In this document: piece after piece, positions 47,381 through 59,300 of the stretch
Numbering within the stretch: the first letter of the stretch is position 1
How the letters are laid out: every line of letters begins with the position of its first letter
Assembly (NCBI RefSeq): GCF_003545885.1
Contig: NZ_QHCT01000013.1
Location: 1-61,375 of the forward strand
Length of the DNA: 61,375 nucleotides
Source: Leptospira stimsonii
GTDB taxonomy: Bacteria; Spirochaetota; Leptospiria; Leptospirales; Leptospiraceae
Direction of reading: 5' to 3'
Program-made: the position numbers and the translations under genes
Notes under the pieces: model-generated
Databases searched by the model: none
Seen by the model: only the letters and a program-made list of their open reading frames with translations
What the model was told of the DNA's origin: nothing

Positions 47381-48475
47381 TTACTGAGGAGCGGATGTGT
47401 TGGATGTAGTTTGTGTTTTAGGCGCCGTTGTCGGTGGGGCGGCAACTACTGGCTCCTTGTCGACGACTGTAATTCCGTTTTTTTTATCCACGGTTCCGCC
47501 TTCCACCATCACTTGGAGAGAACGAAGCCCCGGTTTGTTGCTCGCGAGCCATTTCTGAAAGTTGGAAATTTTTTGCACGCAGTAGTGAAATCCGCGGTCC
47601 GTGGAAATTTCAGAGCCGGGTGACCAAGGAAACAAATCTCTCCGAACGGAAATCGTTCTTACTACGAGAGATTTCTCATCCACCGGAAGATTGATAAGCG
47701 AATTCTTAAATTCCTGCGGATAGGCGAAGTATTCTTCCGCGTTGCTGAAATAAATGATCCCGACCTTGTGGCCGACTTTTTTCAAAGTGTTTCCGATGCC
47801 GAGAAGAGTCGTATTGCCGAGTAGATTTCCCTTTAAAGGAAAAATTCTGTCTTCGACGGCCAACTTTCGAATATAGGAATATTGTTCGTCGTCGGTCTGA
47901 AACATTCTATAGTTGTATTTTTTAGAAAGCATCAGGTTTGTTCTGTGACGTTTCCGGATAAATGGAGAGGCTTGTTTGTAAACCTTCTTATAAACTTCGG
48001 GATTTGGAAGGGACGTCTGGATCAACTCGAGCGCGTCTTTTTCTCCTTCCTTTCCCCAATAACGGATAAAATCCTCTTTCTTTTCTCCTTTTTTAAGAAA
48101 GAGAACCGTGATCTCGTTTGCGTGTACCACGATTTGTGTGAAGTCCATCAGATAGATGAAATCCGATTTCGCCCAAGCCGCGATCGTAAGATTCTGTTCG
48201 GAACCTACTCCGATATAGGCGTTTCCTACGTTTTGTACGTGAGGAATGAGAAGATCCAATCTGTCTTCGTTGGAAACCGTCGTATCGCCCACGTCCCATT
48301 TTGTGGGAACGAGGATTTCTTGCGGAGTTTCTCTTAGGATTCCGATCTTGGAGACGAGGCTTTCTTCGCTGAGAGAGCGTGTTTCTTTCACTTTTTCCGA
48401 GCCGGAACAAAAGGAAAATCCGAAAGAAAAAAGGATAAGAATAAAATAAATTCCTAATTTAGAATTGTTGAACAT
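47381..48475 (-). CDS. Lipoprotein of unknown function
   Basis: A 364-residue exported protein starting at ATG 48475, with signal peptide SKLGIYFILILFSFGFSFC as a lipoprotein signal. The body has conserved-looking elements: WDVGDTTVSNEDRLDLLIPH, YIGVGSEQNLTIAAWAKSDFIYLMDF, VGIIYFSNAEEYFAYP and LVVRTISVRRD, which together resemble a Rossmann-like sensor or hydrolase domain that I cannot name. The C-terminal 40 residues are a Pro/Ala/Thr-rich linker. It starts one base after the FGE-like gene stop, so the two are translationally coupled. Confidence 0.8.
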   Translation of the reverse strand: MFNNSKLGIYFILILFSFGFSFCSGSEKVKETRSLSEESLVSKIGILRETPQEILVPTKWDVGDTTVSNEDRLDLLIPHVQNVGNAYIGVGSEQNLTIAAWAKSDFIYLMDFTQIVVHANEITVLFLKKGEKKEDFIRYWGKEGEKDALELIQTSLPNPEVYKKVYKQASPFIRKRHRTNLMLSKKYNYRMFQTDDEQYSYIRKLAVEDRIFPLKGNLLGNTTLLGIGNTLKKVGHKVGIIYFSNAEEYFAYPQEFKNSLINLPVDEKSLVVRTISVRRDLFPWSPGSEISTDRGFHYCVQKISNFQKWLASNKPGLRSLQVMVEGGTVDKKNGITVVDKEPVVAAPPTTAPKTQTTSNTSAPQ

Positions 48476-48476
48476 G

Positions 48477-49361
48477 TTATTTGTTTGCGTCCTTGGCACA
48501 ACGGAATCCAAAGTGATGGTATTCCGGAAAATTTTCTGGGATATGGGCTCTTCTTTTGGAGCCTCTCGCGTAATTGGCGGGCCACCACCACGATCCGCTT
48601 TTCAAAACCTTCTTCGTAAAACCGGGACAAGATTCTTTTCCCGCACAAGGACCTTTCGGATCCTTTCCTCTGCACGCATCTCCGCAGGATTTAAACGAGG
48701 GAGAATACCAATCCTGAGTCCATTCCCAAGAGTTCCCGGCCATGTCGTAAAGTCCGTAGACTCCCGGCGGTCTCGTTCCCACGTCTGCAGTGGGCATCAG
48801 ATGAGGTTTGTCCGTTTTTTTAGCCACACATCCCTTGATATCTCCCACTTCAATGATCGCTCTTTCGCAGGTCGCAGGCTCGTTTCCCCAAGGATATAAA
48901 TTACCATTGGGTCCTCGCGCGGCTTTTTCCCATTCCGCTTCGGTGGGAAGGCGTTTGCCCGCCCATTCGCAGAATTCCTTGGCCGTGTACCAGCTGATTC
49001 CGGCGGCCGGTTGTTTGCGTCCTAAATACGGTTTACCATAACGTGGTCCGATATAGTTACACTTTCCCGTCTTAAGACATTCTTGGCATCTGCCCGCGCT
49101 TTTGCATTTGTCGAATTCTTCGTTTGTGACTTCGTAGATATCCATGTAGAAGTCGCTCACGTACACTTTCTCTTCGGGTTTTTCATCCGCGTCGAAAGAA
49201 TTGCTTCCGCGTATGAATTCTCCGGCAGGGATACATTTCATTCCGGGAATTTCCTGTCCGCCACAAGCGGAAGAATCCGCGAGAAGTTTACAGTTAAATC
49301 CTAAACAAACGGCCGAAATGATAAGGACCGAAAGAAGAAGGTTCTGAATTTTCGATTTCAT
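48477..49361 (-). CDS. Formylglycine-generating-enzyme-like lipoprotein
   Basis: A 294-residue FGE-sulfatase-domain protein. Signal sequence SKIQNLLLSVLIISAVCLGF is followed by a Cys (FNC), suggesting a lipoprotein. The domain reads MKCIPAGEFIRGS, MDIYEVTNEEF, ISWYTAKEFCEWAGKRLPTEAEWEKAARG, LYPWGNE, DMAGNSWEWTQDWY and GFRCAKD. These are SUMF1 landmarks. The insert CKSAGRCQECLKTGKC adds four cysteines. True FGE needs a specific copper- or cysteine-bearing active site; whether it is kept cannot be decided by eye, and most leptospiral members are probably non-catalytic binding proteins. It heads a three-gene operon. Confidence 0.87.
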   Translation of the reverse strand: MKSKIQNLLLSVLIISAVCLGFNCKLLADSSACGGQEIPGMKCIPAGEFIRGSNSFDADEKPEEKVYVSDFYMDIYEVTNEEFDKCKSAGRCQECLKTGKCNYIGPRYGKPYLGRKQPAAGISWYTAKEFCEWAGKRLPTEAEWEKAARGPNGNLYPWGNEPATCERAIIEVGDIKGCVAKKTDKPHLMPTADVGTRPPGVYGLYDMAGNSWEWTQDWYSPSFKSCGDACRGKDPKGPCAGKESCPGFTKKVLKSGSWWWPANYARGSKRRAHIPENFPEYHHFGFRCAKDANK

Positions 49362-49871
49362 GGAAGGGTTCCTGTCCAAAAGTATTCTCACTTTCAAAGA
49401 ATCTTTTAGGCTGGGGATAGACTGAAAAAGGAAACGGACAAATCAAGAGAAAATTCCCTTCGATTGTCTCGCGACACCTTACTTGGGAAAGCTTTCGATT
49501 CTTATCCTCAAGCTTTTCTGAATCGGAAGAGGAAGAATTGACGGAACTCCGACGCTCTTCCGTGAAACGGCGCGCCCCGCCCCATTTTTGGGTGGAGGGG
49601 CGGGTGGCGGAAAACTCCGGGAGATTTTCCTCTATCACAAGATGATGATTTTGCGAGTAAAAATTTCTTCGTGGGAACTCCGACAAAATTCTTTCCTGCA
49701 AGACGATTCCATCGCAGTTTGTCTCGACTTTTGGCTAATACTGTTTTGATCGGATGGTTTCAATCCGCTGAACGCGATTATCCATGATCGGTCGGAGCTT
49801 TTGTATCGCAGGCAAAAAATATCTGGATTCTGAAACGAAGGAAAGCAAAGTAGTTCCATTCTTAGAAACGA
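49362..49871. other. Intergenic region with a GC-rich hairpin
   Basis: Divergent intergenic stretch between the FGE-like operon and the carboxypeptidase gene. Around 49573-49602 CGCCCC pairs with GGGGCG, with an inner CCCATTTTTGGG stem, forming a GC-rich hairpin out of keeping with the AT-rich surroundings. No gene is supported. Confidence 0.5.
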
Positions 49872-51397
<1,526 letters not shown>

Positions 51398-51398
<1 letters not shown>

Positions 51399-52309
51399 TG
51401 AAACTCTCCGGGAAATTCATCAACGAAACGGCATTGGTCTTTTGTACTCTGATCTGGGGCGGGACCTTTACGATGACGATTTTCGGATTGAGAGACACGT
51501 CTCCTTCCGTTTTTTTAGCGTTACGTTTTGCGATCGCGAGCCTGATTTTTTTACCGTTCGCTTGGAAGGAATTTAGAAAGGGAAAATTTTGGTATCCGGG
51601 AGCTTTTTTTCTGGGAATGTTTTTGTTTCTCGGTTTTGCGTGTGAAACCGTCGGACTCAAGACAACCACTGCGACAAAATCCTCCTTTTTAATCGGAACG
51701 TTAGTCGTCATTACTCCGTTTTTGGAAGCCGTTCTCAAAAGAAGAATTCCTTCAAAGGGGAATTTGGCGGGTGCCACGGTCGTATTTGCGGGAATTTGTC
51801 TGATTTTTATGGGAGAATCCGGAAAAGAAGGTTCTCTGCAGATCCAAAAAGGGGATTGGATCACGTTAGGCGGCGCTCTTTTCTTTTCACTTTACATCAT
51901 TCAGATGGATCGAGTGAGTTCGCAAACTCCGATCGCAATCTCCGTTTTTTATCAGTCCTTTGTCGCCGGACTTTTCGCCTTTGTATCCGTGATCTTCTTC
52001 CATATTACCGGATTGGAAGAACTGAAATTCGATCTGAACTCGAGACTGATTCCGGGTGTTCTTTACAATGCGCTTCTGGCTTCGGTTCTGACCACATTCT
52101 TACAAACCAAGTTTCAGAGATTCGTTTCTCCCACTCGTGTAGGAATTATCTTTTCCTTGGAGCCGGTATTCTCGACGATCATCGCCTATTTTTTATTAGG
52201 TGAGACTTCCGGACCGATCCGAATTTTAGGATGTTCTTTTGTATTCGGGGGTTTGGTTTTAGCGGAACTAATCGGTAAGGACCGCGGTGAGGAACGGGAA
52301 GGGATTTAG
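51398..52309 (+). CDS. EamA/DMT-family transporter
   Basis: A 303-residue permease with ten hydrophobic segments in two EamA repeats ([19 protein letters not shown]...; [52 protein letters not shown]). The GTG start shares its G with the carboxypeptidase TAG stop, so translation is coupled. The pair may export or import the products of peptide cleavage. It converges on the MCP gene, overlapping by four bases. Confidence 0.9.
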
Positions 52310-54018
52310 ACGATAAATTTTTCCATCAATGATTTCACTTTCATAGATTGGGCGTCTAAAAGTTTCGCGCCGGACGCGATCTCCTGCGAACCGGAGGAAA
52401 TCAATTTGGCTCCCTTGGAAAGATCTTGCACCGAATTCTGAATCGAACTATAAGCGGATTTATTTTCCAAAGAAGAATTTTCCAAATCCGTAATATTGCC
52501 CGCGATCGTATGCATCCTCGTAGAACATGAATTCAGACTCGCTTCCTGGTTTCGCATATCCTCCAAAAGTTTAAAACTGAATTGCGCCATAAAAGAAGTG
52601 TCCGATTGAATGGTTTTGAAAAAATCGGAGAATTGATTCATTTCTCCGTCGCCTAATTCCACGTTGATTCGGGTCGATTCGATCAAATCTTTGATTTCTT
52701 TCGTGCTTCTCATTGTGAGATCCGCGAGTTGGGAAACTTCTTCCGCGACGACTGAAAAACCTTTTCCGTGTTCACCGGCTCTTGCCGCCTCGATCGAAGC
52801 GTTTAACGCGAGCATGTTGGTCCGATTGGAAATTTCACCGATCTTTTCCAAGGTTTCTTTGATTCTTCTTACGCTGTTCTTCGCTTCTCCCAGGGATTTC
52901 TGGACCACGTCCACTTTTTCCCTTCCTTTGATCGCAGTTTCCGAAGATTCTTTCGCTTTCATCGTAAACGAATTCAGGGATTCCGTTACCGCTCCCAAAG
53001 ATATTAGATTTCCCCGAATTTCTTTTTCTAAGTTTCTGAGATGCTCCGCGGAATGTAGAATTACGGATGTATTCTTTTCCACAAGATCGCTGAGGCGATC
53101 GATCAGATCCGCCACGTTTTGAGAATTGCTCGCCTGGGTTTCCGATGTCGCAATAAATTCTTTGGAAACCTTGGAAAATTCCTGGCTTGTCTTTTCGGAA
53201 CTGGAAATGGAAATTCTCGCTTCCACGATGATCTCTCGAAGGGAGGCTTCCATTCGTTTTAAGAATTTTAATAATTCTCCCATTTCGTCCGAACTTTCGT
53301 TTTGAATTTTCGTATTTAGATTTCCGTTTTCGATCGCAGACGCGAGGTCGATGGCCTTTTTCAACGGAGAAGTAATCGATCGAATGATGGACCGAGAAAA
53401 AAAGATTCCCGCCGCGGAGGAAAGCAAGGTAAGAATCGCGATCAAATACAGGGAAAAGGTAAGCTGAGAATCCGCGTTATCTCCGCTTTGCCTCGAAGTT
53501 TCGTTTTCCTTTTCCATCCATTGTTTGATCGAATCGCGCATCGATTCGCTCAAGGGATTGATTCCTCTTACGTAGAGAATTTGGGCTTCCTGTCTCTGAT
53601 TTTGTTTCCAAAGTCGATGAACCGTTTCGTTGTATTGGGCAAATTTTTGGAGTTGTGATTTGAGAAGATTTACGTTCTCTATTTCGAAATTCTTCAAAGG
53701 AAACGAATGAAATTGTTCGAGATTATTTTTAATCTCTTCAAACAACTTCTGGGTTTGATTGTATTCTTCCTCCGAAAGAAGGGAATCGACGGTGGACACT
53801 TTGGAGGAGATTTTGAGTTCGATCAGAATGATCTTTTCCAAAGTCAGATTGAGTAGCTGAAACTTCGGCTGGGAATTATCCATCATCGAACGAATCGCAG
53901 TTCTATACGAAAGTGTGCTCGTAGCGATGACGATCGAAGAGGCGATGAACACCACGATGATCGTTCCAAAGCTAAGTCTGAGTCTTGATTTGATGCTGAT
54001 ATTGCTGAGCGGATTCAC
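52306..54018 (-). CDS. Methyl-accepting chemotaxis protein
   Basis: A 570-residue receptor. TM1 ([18 protein letters not shown]) near residue 20, a periplasmic helical bundle of about 160 residues resembling 4HB, and TM2 ([20 protein letters not shown]) near 195 lead to HAMP and the signalling hairpin, with [20 protein letters not shown] at the tip. GTG 54018 is the best start after the upstream cytochrome stop at 54042; a longer frame runs back through the cytochrome gene in another frame and is rejected. Its place at the end of a peroxidase operon suggests that it senses redox conditions or peroxide. Confidence 0.9.
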   Translation of the reverse strand: MNPLSNISIKSRLRLSFGTIIVVFIASSIVIATSTLSYRTAIRSMMDNSQPKFQLLNLTLEKIILIELKISSKVSTVDSLLSEEEYNQTQKLFEEIKNNLEQFHSFPLKNFEIENVNLLKSQLQKFAQYNETVHRLWKQNQRQEAQILYVRGINPLSESMRDSIKQWMEKENETSRQSGDNADSQLTFSLYLIAILTLLSSAAGIFFSRSIIRSITSPLKKAIDLASAIENGNLNTKIQNESSDEMGELLKFLKRMEASLREIIVEARISISSSEKTSQEFSKVSKEFIATSETQASNSQNVADLIDRLSDLVEKNTSVILHSAEHLRNLEKEIRGNLISLGAVTESLNSFTMKAKESSETAIKGREKVDVVQKSLGEAKNSVRRIKETLEKIGEISNRTNMLALNASIEAARAGEHGKGFSVVAEEVSQLADLTMRSTKEIKDLIESTRINVELGDGEMNQFSDFFKTIQSDTSFMAQFSFKLLEDMRNQEASLNSCSTRMHTIAGNITDLENSSLENKSAYSSIQNSVQDLSKGAKLISSGSQEIASGAKLLDAQSMKVKSLMEKFIV

Positions 54019-54041
54019 GTTGTTTAGAAAATTCCTAAGAC

Positions 54042-54398
54042 TTATTTCGATTTTGAAATGTAGTTGATATACGAAATCACGTCTTTGATCTGTTCGTTGG
54101 AAAGTTCGTCCTTCCAGGGAGGCATAAATGGAGAACGACCGACTCCCATTCCTCCCTTTCGAATGATTTCCTCTTTTTGCGCGTCGTTCAGAAACGTTTT
54201 GGTGAGATTGGCGGGTGGAGGAATTTTTCCTTCGGCAAGACGACCCTTTCCGTCCGCGTTTTCCCCGTGACAAAGTACGCAGTAGGTTCGAAAAACGATA
54301 CTTCCTCGGATTACGGATTTATCGTTGGCTTCCAGAGCAAACACTCTCGAACTCGCGGCGAATAAAAAAATCAGAGTAAGAATTGTGATTCTTCTCAT
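54042..54398 (-). CDS. Small periplasmic c-type cytochrome
   Basis: A 118-residue mono-haem cytochrome: signal peptide [18 protein letters not shown], then CVLCH near residue 40 binds haem, and the distal Met is likely that in MPPWKDELS near 92, as in class I cytochromes ([14 protein letters not shown]). Its ATG overlaps the cupredoxin stop by four bases. It would carry electrons to the peroxidase encoded upstream. Confidence 0.92.
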   Translation of the reverse strand: MRRITILTLIFLFAASSRVFALEANDKSVIRGSIVFRTYCVLCHGENADGKGRLAEGKIPPPANLTKTFLNDAQKEEIIRKGGMGVGRSPFMPPWKDELSNEQIKDVISYINYISKSK

Positions 54399-54715
54399 GG
54401 TTGCACTTCGATCGTCATTTTCATGCCTGGATGGATCGCACATTCCACGAGGATTTTTCCGGCCTTATCGAATTTCACTTTTTTCGTTTGTCCCTGCGGA
54501 TAAGAACCGAGATCGAAAATTTTCTCCGGGGACAAAGAATAGATATTGTGAAAGAAAGAATCGTAATTCGGAAAACTCACGACGTCCCCGATTTTAACCT
54601 TTAAGGATTCTACCGTAAATTTTTTTTCTTTCTGGCCTACCTCGTGTTCTGCGGCGTTTAGGGTTCCCGTCATAAGGATTGCGAGTAAGGACGTTAGTAA
54701 AACTTGTCTCAACAT
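54395..54715 (-). CDS. Cupredoxin (plastocyanin/amicyanin-like)
   Basis: A 106-residue type I copper protein with signal peptide (VLLTSLLAILMTGTLNA). Copper ligands can be read as His in SFFHNIYSL, then Cys, His and Met in ECAIHPGMKM. Small cupredoxins donate electrons to cytochrome c peroxidases or amine dehydrogenases in the periplasm. It is translationally coupled to the cytochrome downstream and follows the peroxidase gene by 100 bases. Confidence 0.92.
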   Translation of the reverse strand: MLRQVLLTSLLAILMTGTLNAAEHEVGQKEKKFTVESLKVKIGDVVSFPNYDSFFHNIYSLSPEKIFDLGSYPQGQTKKVKFDKAGKILVECAIHPGMKMTIEVQP

Positions 54716-54815
54716 AAATGGCTCCTGGTTTTTTTCTTTTTTAAAAAATCGATTTCGCTTTTGAGAAAAATAAAATATTCTAAAATTATAATGAACTGAA
54801 TCTCGAATCGGATCG
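54716..54815. promoter_or_regulatory. Intergenic site with half of the 14-bp palindrome
   Basis: Around 54774-54788, TAAAATATTCTAAAA resembles the TTAGAATATTCTAA palindrome with a degraded left arm. It lies upstream of the cupredoxin gene, and could be an internal operator or promoter of the operon. Confidence 0.25.
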
Positions 54816-55826
54816 TTATCTCGGAAATGTGGGGATTGAAATCGGTTCTCTTTTCCCAGTAAGCGATCGCATAAACGAGATTAGGTCTTTTTTCTCTTCC
54901 TCGGTGAGTTTCAGAGGTTTCATATTCGGATCTAGATTGGAAAGATCGTCTCCTCCACGATCATAGTGATCGACGACTTCTTCCAAAGTTTGGTAACTCC
55001 CGTCGTGCATATAGGGAGCGGTAAGAGCGACGTCGCGCAACGTAGGAGTTTTGAAGGCGCCTTTCATCGATTTGACCGGAACGAGTTTGAAACGACCCGG
55101 ATCCTTTTCTTTGGACTTGATTCCGATATTATGGAATCCGTCGTCCGTGAAGTTGTTTCCGAGATGACAAGCGATGCAGTTTGCTTTTCCCTTGAAGAGC
55201 GCTTGGCCTCTTTGAGCGGATTCGTTTATCGCTTTGTTATCTCCTTGGATCCAAGCGTCATACGGAGATTGAAAAGAAAGAATACTTCTTTCAAAGCTCG
55301 CGATCGCTTTCGCAATCGTTTCCTTGGTGATCCCTTCGTTCGGATAAGCACGTTCAAAACGATCTCGATAACCTTTGATTTTTTTGAGTTCTAAAACGAG
55401 CTCGTCCGGATTTTGATTCATTTCATCTGGAGAGGAGATCGGACCTAATGCCTGCTCTTCTAAAGAATTGGCTCTTCCGTCCCAGAACATCTTTTCTCCA
55501 AAGGCGGAGTTTATAATCGTTGGAGTATTCTTACCCAAAACTTTCATGTTATGACCGATTGCGGTTTTTAAACCGTCCGTCCAAGCGAGACCCGGATTGT
55601 GACAAGTGGCACAACTGATCCAATTGGAACCCGATACGATCGGATCAAAAAAAAGAATTTTACCCAATTCGATGCGGGTTGGGTTCGGTTCGTTTTCTTT
55701 TGGAAACGGATAAGAAATTTTCGGGATCGGTTTGATTTCCTTCGGAGGTTCGATCGGTTTTTCTTTACAAACGGAAAACAGGAAGATCGCGAAAAGGAAA
55801 CTGGAGAACAAGGAATAACGTGCCAT
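54816..55826 (-). CDS. Cytochrome c peroxidase (di-haem, MauG family), lipoprotein
   Basis: A 336-residue di-haem peroxidase starting at ATG 55826; signal peptide SSFLFAIFLFSVC ends in a Cys suited to lipidation. CATCH near residue 75 and CIACH near 220 bind haems; FWDGRA and PYMHDGSY are family landmarks. It is a paralogue of the enzyme at 10303-11292, but its upstream region lacks the tandem PerR-type boxes seen there. It heads an operon with a cupredoxin, cytochrome c and MCP, so a complete periplasmic electron path plus a sensor is encoded together. Confidence 0.93.
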   Translation of the reverse strand: MARYSLFSSFLFAIFLFSVCKEKPIEPPKEIKPIPKISYPFPKENEPNPTRIELGKILFFDPIVSGSNWISCATCHNPGLAWTDGLKTAIGHNMKVLGKNTPTIINSAFGEKMFWDGRANSLEEQALGPISSPDEMNQNPDELVLELKKIKGYRDRFERAYPNEGITKETIAKAIASFERSILSFQSPYDAWIQGDNKAINESAQRGQALFKGKANCIACHLGNNFTDDGFHNIGIKSKEKDPGRFKLVPVKSMKGAFKTPTLRDVALTAPYMHDGSYQTLEEVVDHYDRGGDDLSNLDPNMKPLKLTEEEKKDLISFMRSLTGKREPISIPTFPR

Positions 55827-56377
55827 TCTACACTCGAAAAAAATATTTTTAAATCTTGCCGGTTCTATTTTGCAAGCATTGAAATCAAAACTTATAAAAT
55901 AAGAATTTGATTCTCTGAGAACGATTCTATCCGGTATTCTTGAATATTCTTCTGACATTATAATATGGCAGAAGACTACTTATAATGTAATGCTGTGGCG
56001 TTGGGTTTGATGAAAATCCATCTCGGTAGAACAGGATTCTTCTTAAATTCTTTGCAAGAATCGCGAGAATAAGGAGATTTGATTTTTGAAACTGAAAGTT
56101 GAGTTGAATTTGCCCTGAATTCTTTCGTTTCGGTGGCTGAATGAGGAAAGAATCTTTCTCTTTCGATTTCAAATCTTTTGCACCGCGACGAACTCTCTTT
56201 TAATATTAGTTTCTAAATTTTGAATGTCTTTTTAAAAATCGACAGTATTTGTGTTTTTTTCGAAAAGTTTCTTCTTATGGTTCTTCTTTGCAAAAAGTAA
56301 AATCTAATTTGTTGTTTTTGTGCTCCGTCGCTTTGCCAATAGGAAAGCGAAAACTTTGAGTATGGGAACTCGATCCA
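55827..56377. other. Divergent intergenic region
   Basis: An AT-rich 550-base stretch between the peroxidase operon and the WGR gene. It contains AGAATTTGATTCT (a spaced inverted repeat like a stretched PerR box) at about 55900 and CTTGAATATTCTTC near 55940, neither a good match to the boxes at 10237. No gene is supported. Confidence 0.4.
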
Positions 56378-59300
56378 ATGACACGTAATTTTATTTATCA
56401 AAAGGGAAAATCGGAAAAATTTTGGTCCATCGACTTGAATACAAAGACACTGACGTTTCGGCAAGGGCCACGTTATGGAGAATCGAAATCCGGTACGGAA
56501 ACATTCGCTTCGGAGGATCTCTGCCAAAAAAAGGCGGATGGTCTGATCGCGACAAAATTAAAAGAAGGTTATGAAGAAGTCGAGATCCCAATCGGGAACG
56601 TCAACGTCTTCGCCCTGAAGTCGATCGCGGACGTTCAAAAACAAAAGAGCGAACAACTGAGTCTCAACGTGGAAGGTTCCGAAGAACTGATGGAGGAAGT
56701 TTGTAAACTCGATTGGTTGAAACGTTTGGACTTGCAGAACGTTTCCGTTTTACCGAATTCGATTGGAAATTTTAAGAATCTGGATCATCTGGAAATCAAA
56801 GAGAGCAAATCCCTAAAATCGATACCGGATTCCATTGGAGAATTGAAAACTCTCACTTGGTTGAGCATCGAAAGAACCTCGATCGAATTCTTACCCGAGT
56901 CTCTTGGAAAACTCTCCAATCTGAACCGACTGAATATCCAGCACAACGAAGAACTCAAAGAATTACCACAAAGCATCGGTTCGCTTCATTCGTTGGAAAC
57001 TCTTTGGGTAAGTTATAACCGGAAAAACGATCATTCCAATAAAAAGGAAAAAAGAATCCCCGTCGGAATTCCCGATTCGATCGGCGATCTTCTACAACTC
57101 ACCGAGTTGTCTTTGAATTCTAATTTACTTTCGGATCTTCCTTCTTCGATCGGCAAATTGAAAAACCTGACCGAGTTGGATTTGAATTTCAATCGGTTTA
57201 CGGAAATTCCGAAATGTATTTTCGAACTGAAGAATTTGGAAACTCTGGAAATGCTTTATTCTCCTTTGAATAAGATTCCATTCGAATTTTCTAATTTAAT
57301 CAATCTTACAAGGTTCGATATCGAAGGAAACAAGGTTGAAAATATCCCGAAGGAGATCGTCTACGAAGGTATCGAGGCGATTCGGAATTTTCTAGATCCG
57401 AAACCGGAGGAAAAAAAGAAAATCGTTTCGAGCGAAGACCCGCAAGAATTCAAACGAAGTTTCGAACAACACAAAGAGGCGCTCGAAAAATTCTACAGAG
57501 CGGTGAAAGATAAGGCGTATAAGGAAGATACAAAAAAGAAACTCGCAGTGCTTCAGAGTTTTTTCGCCGGAGAAACGAACGAGATTCCGAAAGCGATCAA
57601 CGAGGACCAATATTATTTCAGAGATATTCCTGAGGTTTTGGGCCCTTTTCGAACGTGGTCCGCGGTCGATTTTCGTATTCTTTCCTATATCACACAAGGC
57701 GCGTGGTCCTTTAAAAAGAATAAGGAAGGTTTTTTCGAATCGTTTTATCGCTGGATGAAAAAGGAAATTCTCGATCATCCCGAAGATCAGAATCTATTCT
57801 CCGATATTCTCCAATGCCTCAAAGGTTACGAAATCGACGAAGCGAATATTCTCGTCGAAAGAAAATACAAGATCAGCGAAATGGCGCTTACTTCGGATAA
57901 GGAGGTTACCTCGTTCGGAAAATTCATTCTCGCGAACGCCGATACTTTGATAAACGACTTTGTCGAGGAAGGTTTACCTACACAATTCGTGGAGCTTCTT
58001 GTTCTGGAAAAATCGGAACTGATTCAAAGTCAGATTCCTAAACTCACTCGTATCAAAGAATACGAAGGGACGGACGGTAGAAAGCACGTTCCCTATGAGA
58101 CGATAGAAATTATCTGCAGAGCGTTTCCCCAAAAGATAGAACCGATTCTAAACGATTCCATTCAAAATATCGATTGTGTTTCATGTAGAGCGGAACTAGC
58201 AAGAATTCGTTATGAATCCTTTAACGAAAAATACAAAACAGAAACGATCGATTTCATAAAGGAAGTTCTGCATTATATCTCTGATAAAAAAAATAAGAAT
58301 ATAGATCGTGGTTACCAATTCGATTGGTCCGGTGGCAAGGGATATTATCGGGACGATACACCGGATTTTATCGAGTGGGTTTTGAAGACGTTCGGGAAGA
58401 ACGTAAAGGAAACGGTTTTTGAATACGTAGAAAAAACGAAAGTTCTTGATTTGAACGTGATTGGCGTTGCGGTAAAATATCTCGGTCAAGAAGCCATCGA
58501 TATCGCGGGGGAAGCCCTCGATATGAGCATCAAAGACGACGGGATTGCCGGTCATTTTCGCCAGATTTTCAACATTCTTTCCGGGTTGGACTACACGAAA
58601 TACTACGATAAAACCTGGGAAATCGCGAAAAGCGAGTTCAAAAAGGTGAGTGAAACGGCTTGTTTGGCGTTGAGCAAACTTCCCGAAGAGATCGTTATTC
58701 CGAAAGCAAAGGAGCTTTTGAAGGAGAAACAAACCCATCTGAGAGAGGCGGGTGCGTTGATTCTCAATTTAATGCGAACTCAAAAATCGATCGAAGCGCT
58801 GGAGCCCCTTCTTGCAACCGAGAAGAACGACGACGTTCGTAATTTGGCGGTAGAGTTGTTATACGAGAAAACGAAATCCGTAAGCACAGAGGACGTGAAG
58901 AATCGAATTGAGACCGCGAAGAATTTGGGAAAACTGGAAAAACCTTTAGCAAAGTGGTTGGATGAAACAAAACTTCCGAAAGTTCTCTGGAAGGATAAAA
59001 AACCTTTGAGTTCGGAGGAAGTTCGTTATCTTTTCTACAGACAGAAAACGCGTTCCGAAATCGTTCTCGATTCGGAGTTGAAAGACGTCCTGGAACAAAT
59101 CGATAAGAATTCCTTTGAAACGTTTTCCAAAGAGCTACTTTCCCTCATTCAAAAAAACGGCGGTTTTAAGGCGCCCAATCGATTTGCGATTTCTATTCTT
59201 GGAATATTCGGAAAAGAGAATATAATTTCCGAACTGGAGACAGTAGCCAAAAAAGAAACGAATCTCAATGCCTGCGCCTGTTTGGGGTTGATGAATTCGA

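Noticed and set aside
49573..49602. Rho-independent terminator
   Set aside because: The hairpin is GC-rich but lacks a following T-run and lies between divergent genes.
54018..54273. N-terminal extension of the MCP gene
   Set aside because: The extra frame is rich in Arg/Ser and runs through the cytochrome c gene in another frame, so it is a shadow.
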